Part shown: piece after piece, positions 33,720 to 41,144 of the stretch
How the letters are laid out: each line of letters begins with the position of its first letter
Numbering within the stretch: the stretch's first letter is position 1
From: Promethearchaeia archaeon
Lineage (GTDB): Archaea; Asgardarchaeota; Lokiarchaeia; Sigyniarchaeales; SOKP01
NCBI GenBank assembly: GCA_029856295.1
Contig: JAHQWS010000137.1
Span: forward strand, 1-41,144
Direction: 5' to 3'
Length of the DNA stretch: 41,144 bases
Notes under the pieces: model-generated
Databases searched by the model: none
Told to the model about the DNA's origin: nothing
What the model saw: the letters and a program-made list of their open reading frames with translations, nothing else
Translations under genes and position numbers: made by a program

Positions 33720-34961
33720 ATGTCAGATTTAAGCCAAATTAAAGGAATTAATGCCAGACAAATAAAACTCCTTCAGGAAAATGGCGTAAGTACTGCTGAA
33801 GCTTTGGCGATGTCTCCTCTTAATATCGTTTCAGATATTGACGGATTAGGCGATAAAACTGCAAAGAAGCTCATTTGGAACGCAAGAAATGCGTTAGGGA
33901 TGACTGAATTTATATCTGCCTCAGAGATTGACGAGAATATCGAATATTTTACCACAGGGTCATCAGAACTTAATAAAATATTAGGAGGCGGGTTTCAAAC
34001 TGGCAAATTGACCGAAGTTTATGGACCCTTTAAATCAGGAAAAACCAATTTAGCCCATACCATTGCAGTTACCATTCAATTACCTAAAGAAAGTGGCGGT
34101 CTTGACTGTGCTGCCGCGTACATTGATACCGAGAATACATTTTCTAAGGATAAGATCAAGCGTATTGCCAACCGATTCGGACTAGATGAGGAACAAGTGC
34201 TTTCTAAAATATATCATGCCAGGATTTATAGTTCTGATCATCAATCTCAAATGATCATGAAAGCAGAGACGCTGTGTAAGACTAGAAATGTGAGATTAAT
34301 TGTTTTAGATAGCTTAATGGCCCTTTTGCGCGTTGAATATGTTGGCATAGGCTCACTTGCTAAAAGGCAAGGAGTGCTGAACAATATGATTCATGGTATG
34401 TCAAGAATAGCAGAAACATATAATTGTGCCGTATTGCTCACAAATCAAGTTGCAACTAAAATGGCGGGAATGTTTTCCGCCAATGATGCTATTGGAGGTA
34501 ATATAGTAGCACATGGCTGTCACTTTCGAGTAATGTTTAAGACCAAAGGATTTTCCTCGAACAATTCGCTGAAGCGAAGAGCCGTTATTGTGGATGCTCC
34601 TGATCTGCCCCCTGAAGAGTGCGAGTTTTACATTACAAGTGCCGGAATCGCTGACACGGATAAAGTTGAGCTTCCCGAATCACAGGAGTCGGATTTGGAG
34701 TTTGAAATAGAGTCCTTATACGAAGAAAGTAAGGTGAGCAGTGAAGCTGTCGCTAATTCCGCCGATTCATCCGACGTCCCCCTCACTAACGTAAAGGGCA
34801 TTGGAAAAGGAACTGCCGAGTCATTGAAAATGAACGGAATTACCAGCATAGATGATTTGCTTTCAGCAGAGCCAGACGGACTTTCAGCTAAGATAAGCGG
34901 CGTATCTTCTACTATGGTAGGCGAGTGGCAGAGATCGGCCAAAGTGCTAATTAGTCCCTAA
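33720..34961 (+). CDS. radA: RadA recombinase with an extra C-terminal HhH domain
   Basis: A 413-residue strand-exchange ATPase; the family is usually 320-350. N-terminal HhH at 5-60 (IKGINARQIKLL ... DGLGDKTAKKLI), the polymerisation motif FISA at 64-67 (FxxA), Walker A GPFKSGKT 102-109, LIVLD at 193-197 as Walker B, GIGSLAKRQGVLN at 209-221 and LLTNQV at 239-244 are all intact. After ITSAGIAD (306-312), where RadA normally ends, there is an acidic linker of about 40 residues and a second HhH (LTNVKGIGKGTAESLKMNGI, 355-374). It resembles the HhH of the membrane protein at 18157-19944. It should catalyse homologous pairing. GGAGGT lies about 18 bases before ATG. Confidence 0.92.
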   Translation: MSDLSQIKGINARQIKLLQENGVSTAEALAMSPLNIVSDIDGLGDKTAKKLIWNARNALGMTEFISASEIDENIEYFTTGSSELNKILGGGFQTGKLTEVYGPFKSGKTNLAHTIAVTIQLPKESGGLDCAAAYIDTENTFSKDKIKRIANRFGLDEEQVLSKIYHARIYSSDHQSQMIMKAETLCKTRNVRLIVLDSLMALLRVEYVGIGSLAKRQGVLNNMIHGMSRIAETYNCAVLLTNQVATKMAGMFSANDAIGGNIVAHGCHFRVMFKTKGFSSNNSLKRRAVIVDAPDLPPEECEFYITSAGIADTDKVELPESQESDLEFEIESLYEESKVSSEAVANSADSSDVPLTNVKGIGKGTAESLKMNGITSIDDLLSAEPDGLSAKISGVSSTMVGEWQRSAKVLISP

Positions 34962-34969
34962 TTATTTCC

Positions 34970-34986
34970 TTTTTTTCTTTTATTGT
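34970..34986 (+). promoter_or_regulatory. Weak shared-type promoter for the Hel308-like helicase
   Basis: TTTTTTTCTTTTATTGT; T-tract kept but the TATA is weak. Repeated AAGGTRAG units at 35046-35068 precede the gene. Confidence 0.3.
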
Positions 34987-35074
34987 GAAATATGATAGAT
35001 ATTCTGATAAAAATGCGTGCTCTATGTAATCGGAGTAGAGCAGTTAAGGTAAGGTGAGCTAAGGTGAGTATTCT

Positions 35075-37636
35075 ATAGCGATTGATCAGTTTGTATCCGA
35101 AGATGAGGGGTTTGATGAGAAATCTGAGAAGTATAAAGAATTTATCAATTTAGTGGGACATCAAACAATTGCCAGAGTGTTAATTGAGTCGAACATCCGT
35201 GAACTTCGGGACATTCAGATACGTGCTATAAAGAAAGGTCTGTTTTTTAGAAACTCGTTTTTAATTTGTGCCCCTTCAGGAAGCGGTAAAACGTTAATCG
35301 GGGAGATATGTGCCATGAACAATATTTTTCAAGGGCTTGGCAAATCAGTATACTTAGTACCTTTTAAAGCCTTAGCTACCGAGAAATATAATGCATTTAA
35401 GAAGAGTTATCAGCGATTTGGCATAAAAGTGGTGTTGTCCATAGGGGATTTTGATGTGGATGATAAAAAATTGGCAAAAGCCGATATTGTTATTACCACC
35501 TATGAAAAAATGGATTCAATTTTAAGAAATTTTTACGATAAAGAGTGGATTTTTGAAATCTCCACAATCATCATTGACGAGATTCATATGATAGGTGAGT
35601 CAGATAGGGGTCCGAGGTTAGAGTCTCTTGTTGTTAGGCTCAATGAATTCTTACATAATCCCCAAATAATCGGTCTCTCGGCAACTATTGCCAACCCTCA
35701 GTTTTTTACCTCATGGTTATCCTCTCTGGGAAATAAAACCACATTAATTGCCTCTGATAAGCGCCCGGTGCCCCTTCATTATCGGGTAGAGCTCACGCAA
35801 AATAAAGATTCCACCATAAAAAAAATAGTAAAAGACACTTTGGGCAAGGACGGGCAGGTGTTAATCTTTCTTAAGACCAGAAATGCCACTCAGCAGTTAT
35901 CTGAAACATTGAGAAATCTAGTTAAAAGCCATATGGAAGATGGGAAGCTACAGGTTTGTGAAGGATTAAAACGAGAGTTAGAGTCGCTTAAAGACGGGAA
36001 CTTAGCCTTGAGAAAAGTTATTAAATATGGTGTTGCATTTCATCACGCAGGATTGTTGTCCAAAGAGCGCAGACTAGTAGAGGATAATTTTCGAAGCCAT
36101 CACATTAAAGTTATCTGCTGTACTACCACTCTTTCGGCAGGAGTGAATGTGCCTGCCCGGGTGGTGATTTTAAAAGATTTCAAAAAATTCGTCACGTCAG
36201 GATATAATATTAAAAACTTTGCCGGGTTTCATGAGAACGGCGATGGATTTAGCTATTTTAAGGCGTTTTCGGCCAATGAAATATTTCAGATGCTTGGGCG
36301 GGCAGGAAGACCGGGACTGGATACCGTAGGATATGGGTACCTGCTTGCCAAAGATCTTGACGAGAAAATGTTTATTGAAGATCATTATTTCCAAAACTAC
36401 TCTTCGCAAGGAAAACGCATTCCCAGATATAACGATTTAACCTCAGAGCTCAACAATCTCAACATTCTCAAGGAGCAGGTCCTTTTGAGAGTTTATGAAG
36501 AGCAACATATTACCATCGAGAAATTAAAGCAATTTTTCGAAAAGACCTATTTTTGGTATAGCATTACCCATAAACTTCAGGCTCAGCACATCCCTATTGA
36601 CCAGTTCTTAATGATCAACGAGGTGTCCCCGAAAAATATTTTAAAATTACACTCGAACCCTGAAACCCTTCATAAACTTCAAGCGCTTCGCTATCCGAAA
36701 AAATTATCGAAAATTACCAGCTCCACCATTTTAGGACATATAAAAACGGATTATGGGGTATATACCTGCCAGTTTGATATTGAAGAGGGGATAAAATGCT
36801 CCTGCGGGTTTCAAAACGGGATTTCCGACAATTTTACCGGACAGAAATTTGCCTTTGAGTTTTGCAGTCATGTGTCCATGTTTCTGCTCTATTTAATTGA
36901 ACTGCCTGATAAAGATTTTGAGAAGTACGTCAATGATATCATTCCAAAATCAGTGAGAAACCAATACGTACTCAAATATTTATTTGAAAAAGGACTTATC
37001 ATCAGAAATGAGGATAGTACCCTTAAATGCTCTCATTTTGGAAAGCTAATAATTCGACTCTATTTATATCCTGCTTCTGGAGTACTTATTCGCTACAAGC
37101 TGGAGCATAAAGAGTTAAACTCATTTAAGGCCCTTATAGAAGCAGCTTATGATGTGCTCAAGGCAGAGTTTAAAGTGCGCGACAAGAAAATGTTAGAACC
37201 CTTGCTCGAGTGGACAGATGAGGAGCCCATAGATAAGATTTTAGAGCGTTCAAGGATTATGGCCGGCGATTTTTATTCGATAAGGGATAATATAGAGAGA
37301 ATCATTACGTTTATTGGCACCATCGCCAGGAATTTAGGGCCCAGTGATATCGAATTGCAAGAAAAGCTTATAAAGGTCTCGGAAATGGCTGAAACTCTCA
37401 GAATACGGGTGCATCATGGCATTAAAGAGGAGTTGTTCGATCTGGTCCTGCGGCTAAATAATGTAGGAAGGGTCAGAGCCAGGATATTATATGATGTGGG
37501 ATATCATACCGCAACGCAAGTGAAAAAAGAAAAAACCTATACGCTCAATAGAAAAACCGGGCTCGGCATTAATTTATGTAAGAAAATAATTGAAAGCTCG
37601 AAAGAAAAAAAGAAAAAAGAGAAAAATATCTTATAA
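35075..37636 (+). CDS. Hel308-like Ski2-family helicase with a SWIM zinc finger
   Basis: From GTG 35153 it is 827 residues; the frame is open upstream and ATA 35075 lies nine bases after AAGGT, giving 853. Residue numbers are from GTG. APSGSGKT 40-47, DEIH 142-145, SATIAN 176-181, TTTLSAGVNVPA 324-335 and QMLGRAGRPG 379-388 are the Ski2/Hel308 motifs. Between the winged-helix region and the ratchet domain lies CxCx19CxH (Cys549, Cys551, Cys571, His573), a SWIM finger. The C-terminal HhH (VGRVRARILYDVGYHTATQV) is kept. Hel308 unwinds lagging strands at forks and can limit recombination; RadA is just upstream. The finger may add DNA or protein binding. Confidence 0.85.
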   Translation: MAIDQFVSEDEGFDEKSEKYKEFINLVGHQTIARVLIESNIRELRDIQIRAIKKGLFFRNSFLICAPSGSGKTLIGEICAMNNIFQGLGKSVYLVPFKALATEKYNAFKKSYQRFGIKVVLSIGDFDVDDKKLAKADIVITTYEKMDSILRNFYDKEWIFEISTIIIDEIHMIGESDRGPRLESLVVRLNEFLHNPQIIGLSATIANPQFFTSWLSSLGNKTTLIASDKRPVPLHYRVELTQNKDSTIKKIVKDTLGKDGQVLIFLKTRNATQQLSETLRNLVKSHMEDGKLQVCEGLKRELESLKDGNLALRKVIKYGVAFHHAGLLSKERRLVEDNFRSHHIKVICCTTTLSAGVNVPARVVILKDFKKFVTSGYNIKNFAGFHENGDGFSYFKAFSANEIFQMLGRAGRPGLDTVGYGYLLAKDLDEKMFIEDHYFQNYSSQGKRIPRYNDLTSELNNLNILKEQVLLRVYEEQHITIEKLKQFFEKTYFWYSITHKLQAQHIPIDQFLMINEVSPKNILKLHSNPETLHKLQALRYPKKLSKITSSTILGHIKTDYGVYTCQFDIEEGIKCSCGFQNGISDNFTGQKFAFEFCSHVSMFLLYLIELPDKDFEKYVNDIIPKSVRNQYVLKYLFEKGLIIRNEDSTLKCSHFGKLIIRLYLYPASGVLIRYKLEHKELNSFKALIEAAYDVLKAEFKVRDKKMLEPLLEWTDEEPIDKILERSRIMAGDFYSIRDNIERIITFIGTIARNLGPSDIELQEKLIKVSEMAETLRIRVHHGIKEELFDLVLRLNNVGRVRARILYDVGYHTATQVKKEKTYTLNRKTGLGINLCKKIIESSKEKKKKEKNIL

Positions 37637-37638
37637 AA

Positions 37639-37803
37639 TTATTTTTTTTGCAGCACCCACGTATCGATTTTGAAGGTCTGAGCTACGCCTATCTGAGGCA
37701 TATATTTTGACTTGATGGTAGATTTGCGGATCCATACTTCTTTTCTCGAGCCAAGCACGACAAGCAGTGCTTTTTTCGTTTCTACTTTTATTTCTCCCTC
37801 CAT
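37639..37803 (-). CDS. Small conserved-type protein, 54 residues
   Basis: From ATG 37803: MEGEIKVETKKALLVVLG, then EVWIRKSTIKS, and ends FKIDTWVLQKK. The pattern 'T.KAlL....GkeVWIpKS.I......F.I..W....' is shared by small single-domain proteins of phages, plasmids and archaea; no function is established that I can name. A longer frame starts at 37827. A plus-strand stretch at 37790-37885 reads like a broken HTH, so the region may be degraded. Convergent with the helicase gene, with stops three bases apart. Confidence 0.45.
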   Translation of the reverse strand: MEGEIKVETKKALLVVLGSRKEVWIRKSTIKSKYMPQIGVAQTFKIDTWVLQKK

Positions 37804-38051
37804 CGAGGAGATTTTTGGTGTTAACAAAGATGTTGTTAAAAGTTGGTTGATGAATCTTGGAGATCCTACATTTCACCGTATAAGTTAGGAAATGAAGAAG
37901 CTCATTGGTAAATAACGATTAAATAAATGACAGAATTTGCAATATCATTTTTCTTTTTAATTAATTATAATTAATTTTCGTTCTCATCTACAATATGACT
38001 TCTTTTTCTTTATTTTTATTTAAAGAATAAATTCGGTGGCTATCAGAGACA

Positions 38052-38066
38052 TTTTTCTTTAAATAT
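38052..38066 (+). promoter_or_regulatory. Shared-type promoter for the gene at 38089
   Basis: TTTTTCTTTAAATAT, ending about 23 bases before ATG 38089. Confidence 0.55.
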
Positions 38067-38088
38067 GCACAATATTTGAATTAAATAT

Positions 38089-38472
38089 ATGAACAGTCTC
38101 AAAATTTTTGTCAATTCATTAGATAATTCATTAAAATGTGCAATTTGTAGAGCCGACATAAAGAATAACACAAATATTTACCAATCAGAGCATAACTTTG
38201 GTATTGTATGTTCGAACTGTTGTCAAAAATTTTCAATAAATGATATTGAGTGGATGATGAAGATTTTTTTGGCATACGGGGGCTACTTTGCGGAACTTGA
38301 AGATCAAAATTTCTCTCTAGAAAGGTACTTATGTAATTTAGCTGAAGATTTAATAAAAAATGAAAAAATTTTAGATATAAATGAGTTAAATATTAAATTT
38401 ATCCATGAAATTTTGCTACATGGAATAACAATCCAAGAATATCAAAAGAAGTTAGAATCTTTTTTGAAATGA
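38089..38472 (+). CDS. Small zinc-finger protein of unknown function
   Basis: A 127-residue protein. Cys17, Cys20, Cys41 and Cys44 (CAICRADI ... CSNCCQKF) form a treble-clef-like four-Cys site; the remaining 80 residues are helical (WMMKIFLAYGGYF, LERYLCNLAEDLIKNEKIL). No family recognised. The start lies about 23 bases after a shared-type promoter, so the mRNA is nearly leaderless. It stands between the helicase and the metabolic gene that follows. Confidence 0.6.
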   Translation: MNSLKIFVNSLDNSLKCAICRADIKNNTNIYQSEHNFGIVCSNCCQKFSINDIEWMMKIFLAYGGYFAELEDQNFSLERYLCNLAEDLIKNEKILDINELNIKFIHEILLHGITIQEYQKKLESFLK

Positions 38473-38583
38473 TGCATGCTTTTTATTTGATATTCCCTGT
38501 TGTTTTAAAATTTTTATAATAAACTTTTCTTGAAATTATTTATTAGGTTAACTTATTAAACTAAATATTTTAAATAAATAATA

Positions 38584-39594
38584 ATGAATTCAAGAGAACG
38601 AGTATTAACAACTTTCAAGTTTAAAGAAGCAGATAGAGTACCTCTTTTTGAAGCATGGATTGAGATTGAGATTATGGACGCGATAGGAGGAGGGAGTCCT
38701 TATAAAACTCGTGAAATTCTCAATCTTGATTGCATTCCTATAGCAGTCGGGCATCCTAAAAGCACTAATGCATGGCGAACCGGAGTTGATGAATGGGGTA
38801 GAGTTTTTAAAAATGGATGGTATATGAAAGGTATAGTAAATAACCTGGATGATTTGGAAAAATATACTCCTCCATTAGAATATGCAAAAACCTGGTTTCC
38901 TGAAAGTATTGTGAAAAGTACAAAGAAGAAGTATGGTGAAACCCATGCAATTTATTATGCGTTTCATGATGCGTGCTTAGGATTATCCTATATGAGCATG
39001 GGATTAGATAAATTTTTTATAGCAATCCATAGAAATAAAGAATTAGTTGAAGCCCTTATGAAAAGAAGCACAGAATGGACAATTGCTATGATCAATGAAG
39101 CTAACACTAGCGGAGTCGATTTCATCATGGTGGGTGATGATGTTGCTTTTAGGTCAGGATCTATGATGTCGCCTAAAATATTCCGAGAATTAGTACTTCC
39201 ATATTATAAAAAAATCGTCAAATCATCTAAAGTTCCACTTATTTGGCACTCGGATGGGGCAATTGAACTTCTAATCCCTATGATTATCGAAGCTGGATTT
39301 GCTGGTATTCATTCCCTTGAACCAAACGCAAATATAGACCTTGCCCGAGTTAAAGAAAAATATGGGAACAAATTAATATTAGCGGGAAATTTAGATGTAA
39401 CGAATGTTCTTACTCAGAGTAATCTTGAATTAGTTCATAAGGATGTAGAGCGATGTATTGAACAAGGTGCACCAGGTGGCGGATACCTCTTTTCTTCATC
39501 AAATAGTTTATTTAAAGGAATGGAAATTGACTCTATCGTTGAAGCTTACCGTTATGCAAAAGAAATTGGAGTGTATAAAAAAAGAAAAAGTTAA
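38584..39594 (+). CDS. Uroporphyrinogen decarboxylase (URO-D) family protein, methyltransferase type
   Basis: A 336-residue TIM barrel. MNSRERVLTTFKFKEADRVPLFE is the usual start of URO-D superfamily corrinoid methyltransferases (MtaA-like) rather than of haem-pathway HemE. MIIEAGFAGIHSLEPNANIDLARVKEKYGNKLILAGNLDV is the characteristic C-terminal strand set. Other family positions such as WHSDGAIELL carry the His/Asp region that in MtaA-like enzymes binds zinc. The methyl acceptor is unknown. AT-rich TATA-like DNA precedes it, not the shared promoter. Confidence 0.85.
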   Translation: MNSRERVLTTFKFKEADRVPLFEAWIEIEIMDAIGGGSPYKTREILNLDCIPIAVGHPKSTNAWRTGVDEWGRVFKNGWYMKGIVNNLDDLEKYTPPLEYAKTWFPESIVKSTKKKYGETHAIYYAFHDACLGLSYMSMGLDKFFIAIHRNKELVEALMKRSTEWTIAMINEANTSGVDFIMVGDDVAFRSGSMMSPKIFRELVLPYYKKIVKSSKVPLIWHSDGAIELLIPMIIEAGFAGIHSLEPNANIDLARVKEKYGNKLILAGNLDVTNVLTQSNLELVHKDVERCIEQGAPGGGYLFSSSNSLFKGMEIDSIVEAYRYAKEIGVYKKRKS

Positions 39595-39642
39595 AACAAA
39601 TATTTAGGTAAAGGCTTCTCTAAAACTTTAATATTTAATCTC

Positions 39643-40713
39643 TTATTTTGATTTAAAATCTAATCGTGCTAAGTTCTTTTTTCTTTGATTAGTTAAAATC
39701 ACGAGCATGACACCGGAAAGACTCCCTACAAATATAAATGTAGCGATGGTCCACTCAATGGGTAATGAAATTGCGTCACTTTTCAAATCTTCTAGTAGAT
39801 CTATATTATCACTCTCTTCGGAACTCTTAGAGCTCGTCTCGTTAACCTTGATAACATCACTGATTTGATAATCCTCAACCATCGCATAGGCAACATTCAC
39901 ATACGCAACACTACAATATATCCTCAACTTAATCTCATATTCTCCGGCTACAGAAGTTCCAAAACTAGATGAATTTATGCTATTAACATCAGCTAAATCA
40001 TTATTTGTATATATAATAAAATTAACTCCATTAGGATCTTCAATATTATAATCTACTCTCACTATATTGCTCTCTGTAATGGAAATTGCTGACACTCGTC
40101 CGATATAAAATTTGTATGAAACATCCGTTTTTAAATCTATATCATGTTCTTTGTATTTATTATTATCAAAGGTCGTCACTTCATGAAGGATTATATTATC
40201 ATGCTCCTGAGAATCAATCTTATCGTAAAGACATAATGGTCCTTGCTCCATACGGATGTAAAGATTAAAATTCACCAGAGATTCAGAATAAAACTCGATT
40301 CTATATTGTCCAGCCATCTCCGTTCCAAATGGAACTTCAAAAGATCTACCAAAATTTGGTTTATAAAACATCTCACTCTCAAAGACATTAAACTGCTTAC
40401 TATCAGGATCCCAAATAGTAATCCTCATTTTGGAACAGTTATGAGGGGTTACAAGCTCTATATAGATATAATACATGTATTCTTTCTCTAAATAAAGACC
40501 ACTAAAAGTCAAGTTATTATTGGGAGCTAAAAATGTATATACCTTATCTGGTAATTCTAAATCACTACTTTTTATGTCTATCATTCGTTGATTATATTCT
40601 TCACAACTAATATAATCATCACTAACAGTAAATTGAGAGTTTCTTGTATATATCCCATAAATACTTAAAAATATTAAAAAATAAAATAAAATAAAGTAAT
40701 TCATCCTTCTAAT
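39643..40713 (-). CDS. Membrane-anchored surface protein with two GOLD-like domains
   Basis: About 356 residues. Start is uncertain: ATG 40719 sits too close to AAAGGTG, ATT 40713 is eight bases after GGT, ATG 40704 is after AGAAGG; I give 40713. A signal or anchor helix (YFILFYFLIFLSIYGIY) begins it. Two repeats follow: ITIWDPDSKQF ... FGTEMAGQYRIEFYSES and DYNIEDPNGVNF ... FGTSVAGEYEIKLRIY, with the 'DP.g ... f.t...G.Y.i' pattern of GOLD/emp24-type beta sandwiches. A membrane helix (WTIATFIFVGSLSGVMLVIL) and a tail with KK end it. Eukaryotic p24 proteins share this order, but the GOLD call rests on patterns only. It overlaps the zinc gene upstream. Confidence 0.6.
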   Translation of the reverse strand: MRRMNYFILFYFLIFLSIYGIYTRNSQFTVSDDYISCEEYNQRMIDIKSSDLELPDKVYTFLAPNNNLTFSGLYLEKEYMYYIYIELVTPHNCSKMRITIWDPDSKQFNVFESEMFYKPNFGRSFEVPFGTEMAGQYRIEFYSESLVNFNLYIRMEQGPLCLYDKIDSQEHDNIILHEVTTFDNNKYKEHDIDLKTDVSYKFYIGRVSAISITESNIVRVDYNIEDPNGVNFIIYTNNDLADVNSINSSSFGTSVAGEYEIKLRIYCSVAYVNVAYAMVEDYQISDVIKVNETSSKSSEESDNIDLLEDLKSDAISLPIEWTIATFIFVGSLSGVMLVILTNQRKKNLARLDFKSK

Positions 40714-41026
40714 ACCCATACACCTTTAAATCTGTAAATTCCTTAGTAAGTTCATTAATCCTTTCGCATTTATCAAATTCTACACAAGAAAAACAAGGAC
40801 CATCAGCCCAGAAATAGGCTTTCTGATTTTGTTTTTCTATGATTAATATCGGTAACTCTCTTATGGGACAAATCAACGCGGAATTGCTGATGGTCCCTCG
40901 TTTGGGCAACGCATATGAGAGCCCGCAAATTTCACACTTTGCAAATCGCTTATAATTATTTGTTTTAAATATTGAAATTGAGCAATTACAATTAGGACAT
41001 ATTCCGATTTCTTCAATTTTTCGCAT
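40709..41026 (-). CDS. Topoisomerase-I-type zinc-ribbon protein
   Basis: A 105-residue protein from ATG 41026 (MRKIEEIGIC); TTG 41038 would add four. Cys10, Cys13, Cys31 and Cys34 (CPNCNCSIS ... KRFAKCEICGLSYALPKRG) match the zinc-ribbon repeats that end type IA topoisomerases, including the 'g.fa.C...g....LP..G.i' segment, followed by a second, partial unit (ICPIRELP ... YFWADGPCFSC). Standalone proteins of this kind occur in archaea and probably bind single-stranded DNA. It shares a transcript with the surface protein after it. Confidence 0.7.
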   Translation of the reverse strand: MRKIEEIGICPNCNCSISIFKTNNYKRFAKCEICGLSYALPKRGTISNSALICPIRELPILIIEKQNQKAYFWADGPCFSCVEFDKCERINELTKEFTDLKVYGY

Positions 41027-41071
41027 TTTATCGTACAAATTTAGTTTGATTAAATTTAGGATAAATTCGTA

Positions 41072-41090
41072 TTATATAAAGAAAAAAAAT
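41072..41090 (-). promoter_or_regulatory. Shared-type promoter for the zinc-ribbon/GOLD-like operon
   Basis: Minus-strand reading ATTTTTTTTCTTTATATAA, about 50 bases before ATG 41026. Confidence 0.65.
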
Positions 41091-41144
41091 TTCTTCTAAC
41101 GCGAAATTTAAATTTGTATGGATTTCTGATTTTTTTTTTATAAA

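Noticed and set aside
35041..35068. AAGGTAAGGTGAGCTAAGGTGAG as a regulatory tandem repeat
   Set aside because: Three short purine-rich units directly before the helicase are more simply a ribosome binding region.
37790..37885. Plus-strand frame ...IFGVNKDVVKSWLMNLG resembling an HTH
   Set aside because: It has no start, is short and overlaps the minus-strand small protein; at most a remnant of a transposase or regulator.
1..41144. CRISPR arrays, tRNA or rRNA genes, integrase or transposase genes, long direct repeats
   Set aside because: None were seen on reading both strands; without an integrase or att site, the mobile-element idea stays an inference.

Overview
The window looks like a piece of an Asgard (Lokiarchaeia-like) archaeal chromosome or of a large element carried by one. 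The replication and repair genes are of archaeal type (PCNA, FEN1, RadA, RadB-like, Hel308-like, Hef). A Roadblock/LC7 gene sits directly before an MglA-type small GTPase gene, an arrangement common in Asgard genomes. The DNA is AT-rich, promoters are TATA-type, and some genes have Shine-Dalgarno sites while others look leaderless. No tRNA, rRNA or CRISPR array was seen. All identifications are from reading motifs; no database search was possible.

Layout. 1-5.95 kb: ordinary metabolic and membrane genes (VOC protein end, two membrane proteins, MFS transporter, alpha/beta hydrolase, M19 dipeptidase) and two tiny related 'MEVP' ORFs. 6.1-12.4 kb: NYN ribonuclease, a helical protein, a zinc-ribbon/winged-helix protein co-transcribed with a large surface alpha/alpha-toroid protein, then a long-form PCNA followed by a possible 36-residue peptide with a PIP-like motif. 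12.6-19.9 kb: a four-gene operon that reads as a membrane machine: a helix-hairpin-helix membrane protein, a 4-TM protein, a 2-TM protein and a 1312-residue HerA/VirB4-like protein whose P-loop is lost. 20.2-24.5 kb: a membrane zinc-peptidase-like protein, an unknown protein, and a winged-helix gene overlapping Hef. 24.54-25.50 kb: a complete-looking group II intron whose reverse transcriptase is reduced to 43 codons. 25.5-26.6 kb: a small membrane protein coupled to a RadB-like ATPase. 27.0-30.7 kb: an M50 protease with CBS domains, FEN1, a PIN remnant and a ferredoxin. 31.0-37.6 kb: Roadblock, MglA-like GTPase, unknown; then RadA with an extra HhH domain and a Hel308-like helicase with a SWIM finger. 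37.6-41.1 kb: small zinc proteins, a uroporphyrinogen decarboxylase family enzyme, and a two-domain GOLD-like surface protein co-transcribed with a topoisomerase-type zinc-ribbon protein.

The strongest non-gene signal is a recurring promoter, T5-8 then CTTTATATA or ATTTAAATA, found about 15 times and in front of nearly all the DNA-processing, GTPase and machine genes on both strands, but not in front of the metabolic genes between them. It suggests one regulon in which PCNA, FEN1, Hef, RadA, RadB-like, Hel308-like, the membrane machine, surface proteins and the GTPase pair act together. Several core proteins have altered active sites (P-loop of the HerA/VirB4-like protein, nuclease site of Hef, one FEN1 carboxylate), so they look like specialised copies. 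My inference is a membrane-linked DNA transfer or recombination system, or the replication module of a large integrated element. Several of these genes also seem to begin at ATA or ATT codons behind good ribosome binding sites.
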